Assembly (NCBI GenBank): GCA_947567585.1
Contig: CANONE010000027.1
Location: 1-17,632, forward strand
DNA length: 17,632 nt
Source of the DNA: an uncultured Clostridia bacterium
Lineage (GTDB): Bacteria; Bacillota; Clostridia; Oscillospirales; Acutalibacteraceae
Direction: 5' to 3'
Each line of letters opens with the position of its first letter. Within the stretch, counting starts at the first letter, position 1. Of the stretch, positions 15,349 through 17,632 are shown piece by piece. A program made the translations under genes and the position numbers. Under the pieces are notes generated by a model. That model saw nothing but the letters and a program-made list of their open reading frames with translations. It did no database searches and was not told where the DNA came from.

Positions 15349-17632
15349 ATGAAAATGCGGCTGCTAAAAAAGCTTCTCGCATGCACCTTGGCGCTTTCCA
15401 TGATGTCAGGGCTCTGCATGACGTCCTATGCGGCGGAGGCTGCCGGCAAGAAGCTGGCGGATTTGGCTGTGGGGGAGAAGGCTGAACATGGTATGTACAC
15501 CGTGCAGCGGGAAGAAAACAACATCTGGCATGTGGAAGACTACACGGCGGAAAATCCCCGGGGCATGCAGATCGACGCGGACGGGAACTTTATCGGAATG
15601 AACAATTGCTCGGATATGTATGTGGTGCTGGGCGAAGAGAAAGCCATGCTGGTGGACCTCTCTAACCCATTCCCGGACAACTGGAAGGATCTCCAGGAAA
15701 TTTTCAATGAGCTGGCGGGGGACAGGGAGCAATTGATCTGGGTTACCCATTGGCATGGAGACCATACCGGACAATTCGGCGCTTTTGAAAAGACGGACAT
15801 GCCCATCTACATCACCAAGGAAGACGTTCCGTCTCTCAGCGAGGCCATGCAGGCCCGGGTTACCCCCTTTGACGCGGCGGAGGATACCATTGACCTGGGC
15901 GGGCGCACCTTTAAGTGCGTGTTGGTGCCCGGGCACACCGACGGCTCCAATGTGCTCTATGAGACGGCCACCAAGGTGGGCTTCTCCGGCGACGCGGTAG
16001 GTTCCGGCAACGGCGTGTGGATGTTCGGGGGTCTGGATCAGTATGAGACTGGCCTGGCGGCCCTTTCGAAGGTTGTCCAGGAGGAACTGGGCGGCGAGAT
16101 TTCTCTCTATGGCGGCCATACCTGGCAGCAGACTGGCACAGGCGAGTTCATAGATATGAACGAGACCTATGTAAAGGACATGAGTACTCTTGTGGGTAAC
16201 ATCAAGACCGGCGGAGAATTCAAGCTGGAAAACTATGCCTATGGCTCCATGGGCCTTGACACCAATGTGTCCTTTGGCACAGCCATTATCACCGTCAACA
16301 AGGCCAAGGTGATCGCCTGGGGCCTTACCGGCGGCAATGTGATCAACCCCTTCGTGGATATTGCATACGAGGACGTTGCGGACGCAGTTGCCCGGCTGTA
16401 TGCCAAGGGGATCGTCAAAGGAACCAGCTATGATACCTTCAATCCTGAGGGCGGCTTGACCCGGGCGGAGTTTATGACCCTGCTGGGCCGCTGCGCTGGT
16501 GCGGAGGTGGATCACAACGCTGACAGCAGCTTTAGCGACGTGCGTAAGGATGGCTGGTCTACCGGCTACATTACTTGGGGCGTGGAAAACGAACTGGTGC
16601 AGGGCGACGGCGAGGGACTGTTCCACCAGTATGCGCCGGTAACGGAAGAGCAGGCTAACCTGATTATCATTCGCTACAATAAGAAGTTCGGCACCAAGAT
16701 TCCTACCTACCCGGAGCCCACCAAAGATGCTCTGCGGGGCAACATTGCGATTTTGCTGGCGGCGGGCTTTACAGATTATTTCTATCTTCCTCCCAAGACG
16801 CAGGTGAAATATCTGGACATGGGCCAGTTCACCGCCTGGGGCGAGTATCTGGACCCAGAGGACTACGTAAGCTACCGGTCCTCCTACGCGGCCGGTTCCA
16901 ATATCAACCTCTTTGAGGAAAAGACCTTTGTCAACCCAGATACGGAAGAGAAAGAGCTGGTTTGCTGGGGCAACATTGAGCTGACTCAGCCTGTAGGCGA
17001 TATTAAGTATTATGTCTACGATCCCATTGCTCATGGCGCGGACCCCAATAAAACATACCCTGTTATCTACTGGTTCCATGGCTCCGGCAACGCGGCGGAC
17101 GCCGGCAAGCTGGCGGTAGCCTATGGCGGCGCGGAACAGTATGCTACAGAGGCGTATCAGGAGAAGATTGGCGGCGCGTACATTGTCTGCCCCTTGGCCA
17201 ACGAGTTCTATGAGGAAGGCAGCTATCAGGTTCGTATGAACTGGGGCGCCACTGTGAAGGGCGAAGAGACCAGCGCGTACTCCGGCGTGCTCAAGCAGCT
17301 GATGGACGGCTTTATTGAGGAAAATAAAGACCACTACAACGGCAAGCTGGTAATCGCCGGAACCTCCATGGGCGGCTATCTGGGCTGGCGTTATACATTG
17401 GACCACACGGAAGACGTGGCTGCCACCATGCTGATGGCTCCCGCCTATGTGCCCACTGACGAAGACCTGAAGAAGGTAGAGGACGCCGGGATCAACATGT
17501 GGTACATTGTTGCCAAGCATGATGAACTGGTTCCTTACGACGCCAACGTGGCTCCTGTTCGCGATAAGCTGCTGGCTCTGGACAAGATGGAGCTTACTGA
17601 GCTGGAGTGGGTCCGCAATGGCGACAAGGGCA
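15349..17632 (+). CDS. secreted MBL-SLH-alpha/beta-hydrolase multidomain protein, 3' end beyond window
   Basis: At least 761 residues; the frame is still open at the window edge. Residues 1 to about 28 are a Sec signal peptide (MKMRLLKKLLACTLALSMM, cleavage near SYAA). Residues ~65-330 are an MBL-fold hydrolase with all ligands: H134-x-H136-x-D138-H139, H196 (VPGHTDGS), D215 (FSGDAVG) and H257 (YGGHTW). Residues ~335-384 and ~395-445 are SLH repeats (FVDIAYEDVADAVARLYAKG with LTRAE; FSDVRKDGW with VTEEQ), and ~459-500 may be a degenerate third, so the protein is probably held on cell-wall polymer. From ~545 an alpha/beta-hydrolase begins: YPVIYWFHGSG (oxyanion H577-G578), nucleophile S673 in GTSMGGY and probable acid D725 in KHDELVP; the catalytic His should lie past the edge. 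ATG 15349 or 15355 may start it (AGAGG 15340-15344). Substrates unknown. Confidence 0.88.
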   Translation, partial: MKMRLLKKLLACTLALSMMSGLCMTSYAAEAAGKKLADLAVGEKAEHGMYTVQREENNIWHVEDYTAENPRGMQIDADGNFIGMNNCSDMYVVLGEEKAMLVDLSNPFPDNWKDLQEIFNELAGDREQLIWVTHWHGDHTGQFGAFEKTDMPIYITKEDVPSLSEAMQARVTPFDAAEDTIDLGGRTFKCVLVPGHTDGSNVLYETATKVGFSGDAVGSGNGVWMFGGLDQYETGLAALSKVVQEELGGEISLYGGHTWQQTGTGEFIDMNETYVKDMSTLVGNIKTGGEFKLENYAYGSMGLDTNVSFGTAIITVNKAKVIAWGLTGGNVINPFVDIAYEDVADAVARLYAKGIVKGTSYDTFNPEGGLTRAEFMTLLGRCAGAEVDHNADSSFSDVRKDGWSTGYITWGVENELVQGDGEGLFHQYAPVTEEQANLIIIRYNKKFGTKIPTYPEPTKDALRGNIAILLAAGFTDYFYLPPKTQVKYLDMGQFTAWGEYLDPEDYVSYRSSYAAGSNINLFEEKTFVNPDTEEKELVCWGNIELTQPVGDIKYYVYDPIAHGADPNKTYPVIYWFHGSGNAADAGKLAVAYGGAEQYATEAYQEKIGGAYIVCPLANEFYEEGSYQVRMNWGATVKGEETSAYSGVLKQLMDGFIEENKDHYNGKLVIAGTSMGGYLGWRYTLDHTEDVAATMLMAPAYVPTDEDLKKVEDAGINMWYIVAKHDELVPYDANVAPVRDKLLALDKMELTELEWVRNGDKG

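Noticed and set aside
15406..17520. A 704-codon open frame on the - strand opposite the SLH protein gene
   Set aside because: It lies fully antisense to a gene with clear domains, has no ribosome binding site or recognisable motif, and is explained by GC-rich third codon positions. Similar antisense frames occur opposite ilvC, ilvD, pcrA and the ABC genes.
1..17632. CRISPR arrays, tRNA or rRNA genes, insertion sequences, phage genes
   Set aside because: No direct repeat arrays, cloverleaf-like sequences, transposase motifs or terminal inverted repeats were seen on reading through both strands by eye.

Overview
The window is GC-rich, densely packed bacterial chromosome. It looks like an anaerobic, gut-type Clostridia (Oscillospiraceae-like) genome. 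The evidence is an anaerobe-style branched-chain amino acid (ilv) cluster, DUF1836 and DUF815 family genes, a Firmicutes PcrA helicase, strong SigA-type promoters and Shine-Dalgarno sites, and a secreted S-layer-homology (SLH) protein. The taxonomic call is inference; no rRNA or other marker gene is present.

Region 1 (1-6072, + strand) is an ilv operon with passengers. In order it holds: the 3' end of the acetolactate synthase small subunit gene (ilvN/ilvH), an UlaG-like metallo-beta-lactamase-fold hydrolase, a GNAT acetyltransferase, ilvC, an unrecognised lipoprotein, ilvD and a DUF815 AAA-type ATPase. IlvN, IlvC and IlvD act in successive steps of valine/isoleucine synthesis; the four other genes have no known role there. 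A strong hairpin terminator at 6128-6158 closes the run and probably also serves the convergent genes.

Region 2 (6157-7470, - strand) is a two-gene operon: a HAD-superfamily hydrolase followed by a DUF1836 protein. A near-consensus promoter at 7498-7526 drives it.

Region 3 (7543-15110, + strand) is a tightly packed six-gene operon. It starts from the divergent promoter at 7543-7571 and ends at a hairpin at 15080-15110. It encodes PcrA helicase, a GNAT, a nitrilase-family amidohydrolase, a second GNAT and the two halves of a heterodimeric ABC exporter. The exporter has one catalytic and one degenerate ATP site, and the degenerate residues are split consistently between the subunits. The divergent intergenic region carries a perfect 7-bp inverted repeat around the promoter elements.

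Region 4 (15111-17632, + strand) begins with an AT-richer leader holding a candidate promoter and a hairpin just before the ribosome binding site. It then encodes a large secreted protein that runs off the window (at least 761 residues). This protein combines a signal peptide, a metallo-beta-lactamase domain with all metal ligands, two or three SLH repeats in the middle and an alpha/beta-hydrolase domain with a GTSMG nucleophile elbow. This two-enzyme, cell-wall-anchored architecture is the most unusual item here.

No tRNA, rRNA, CRISPR array, insertion sequence or phage gene was seen.
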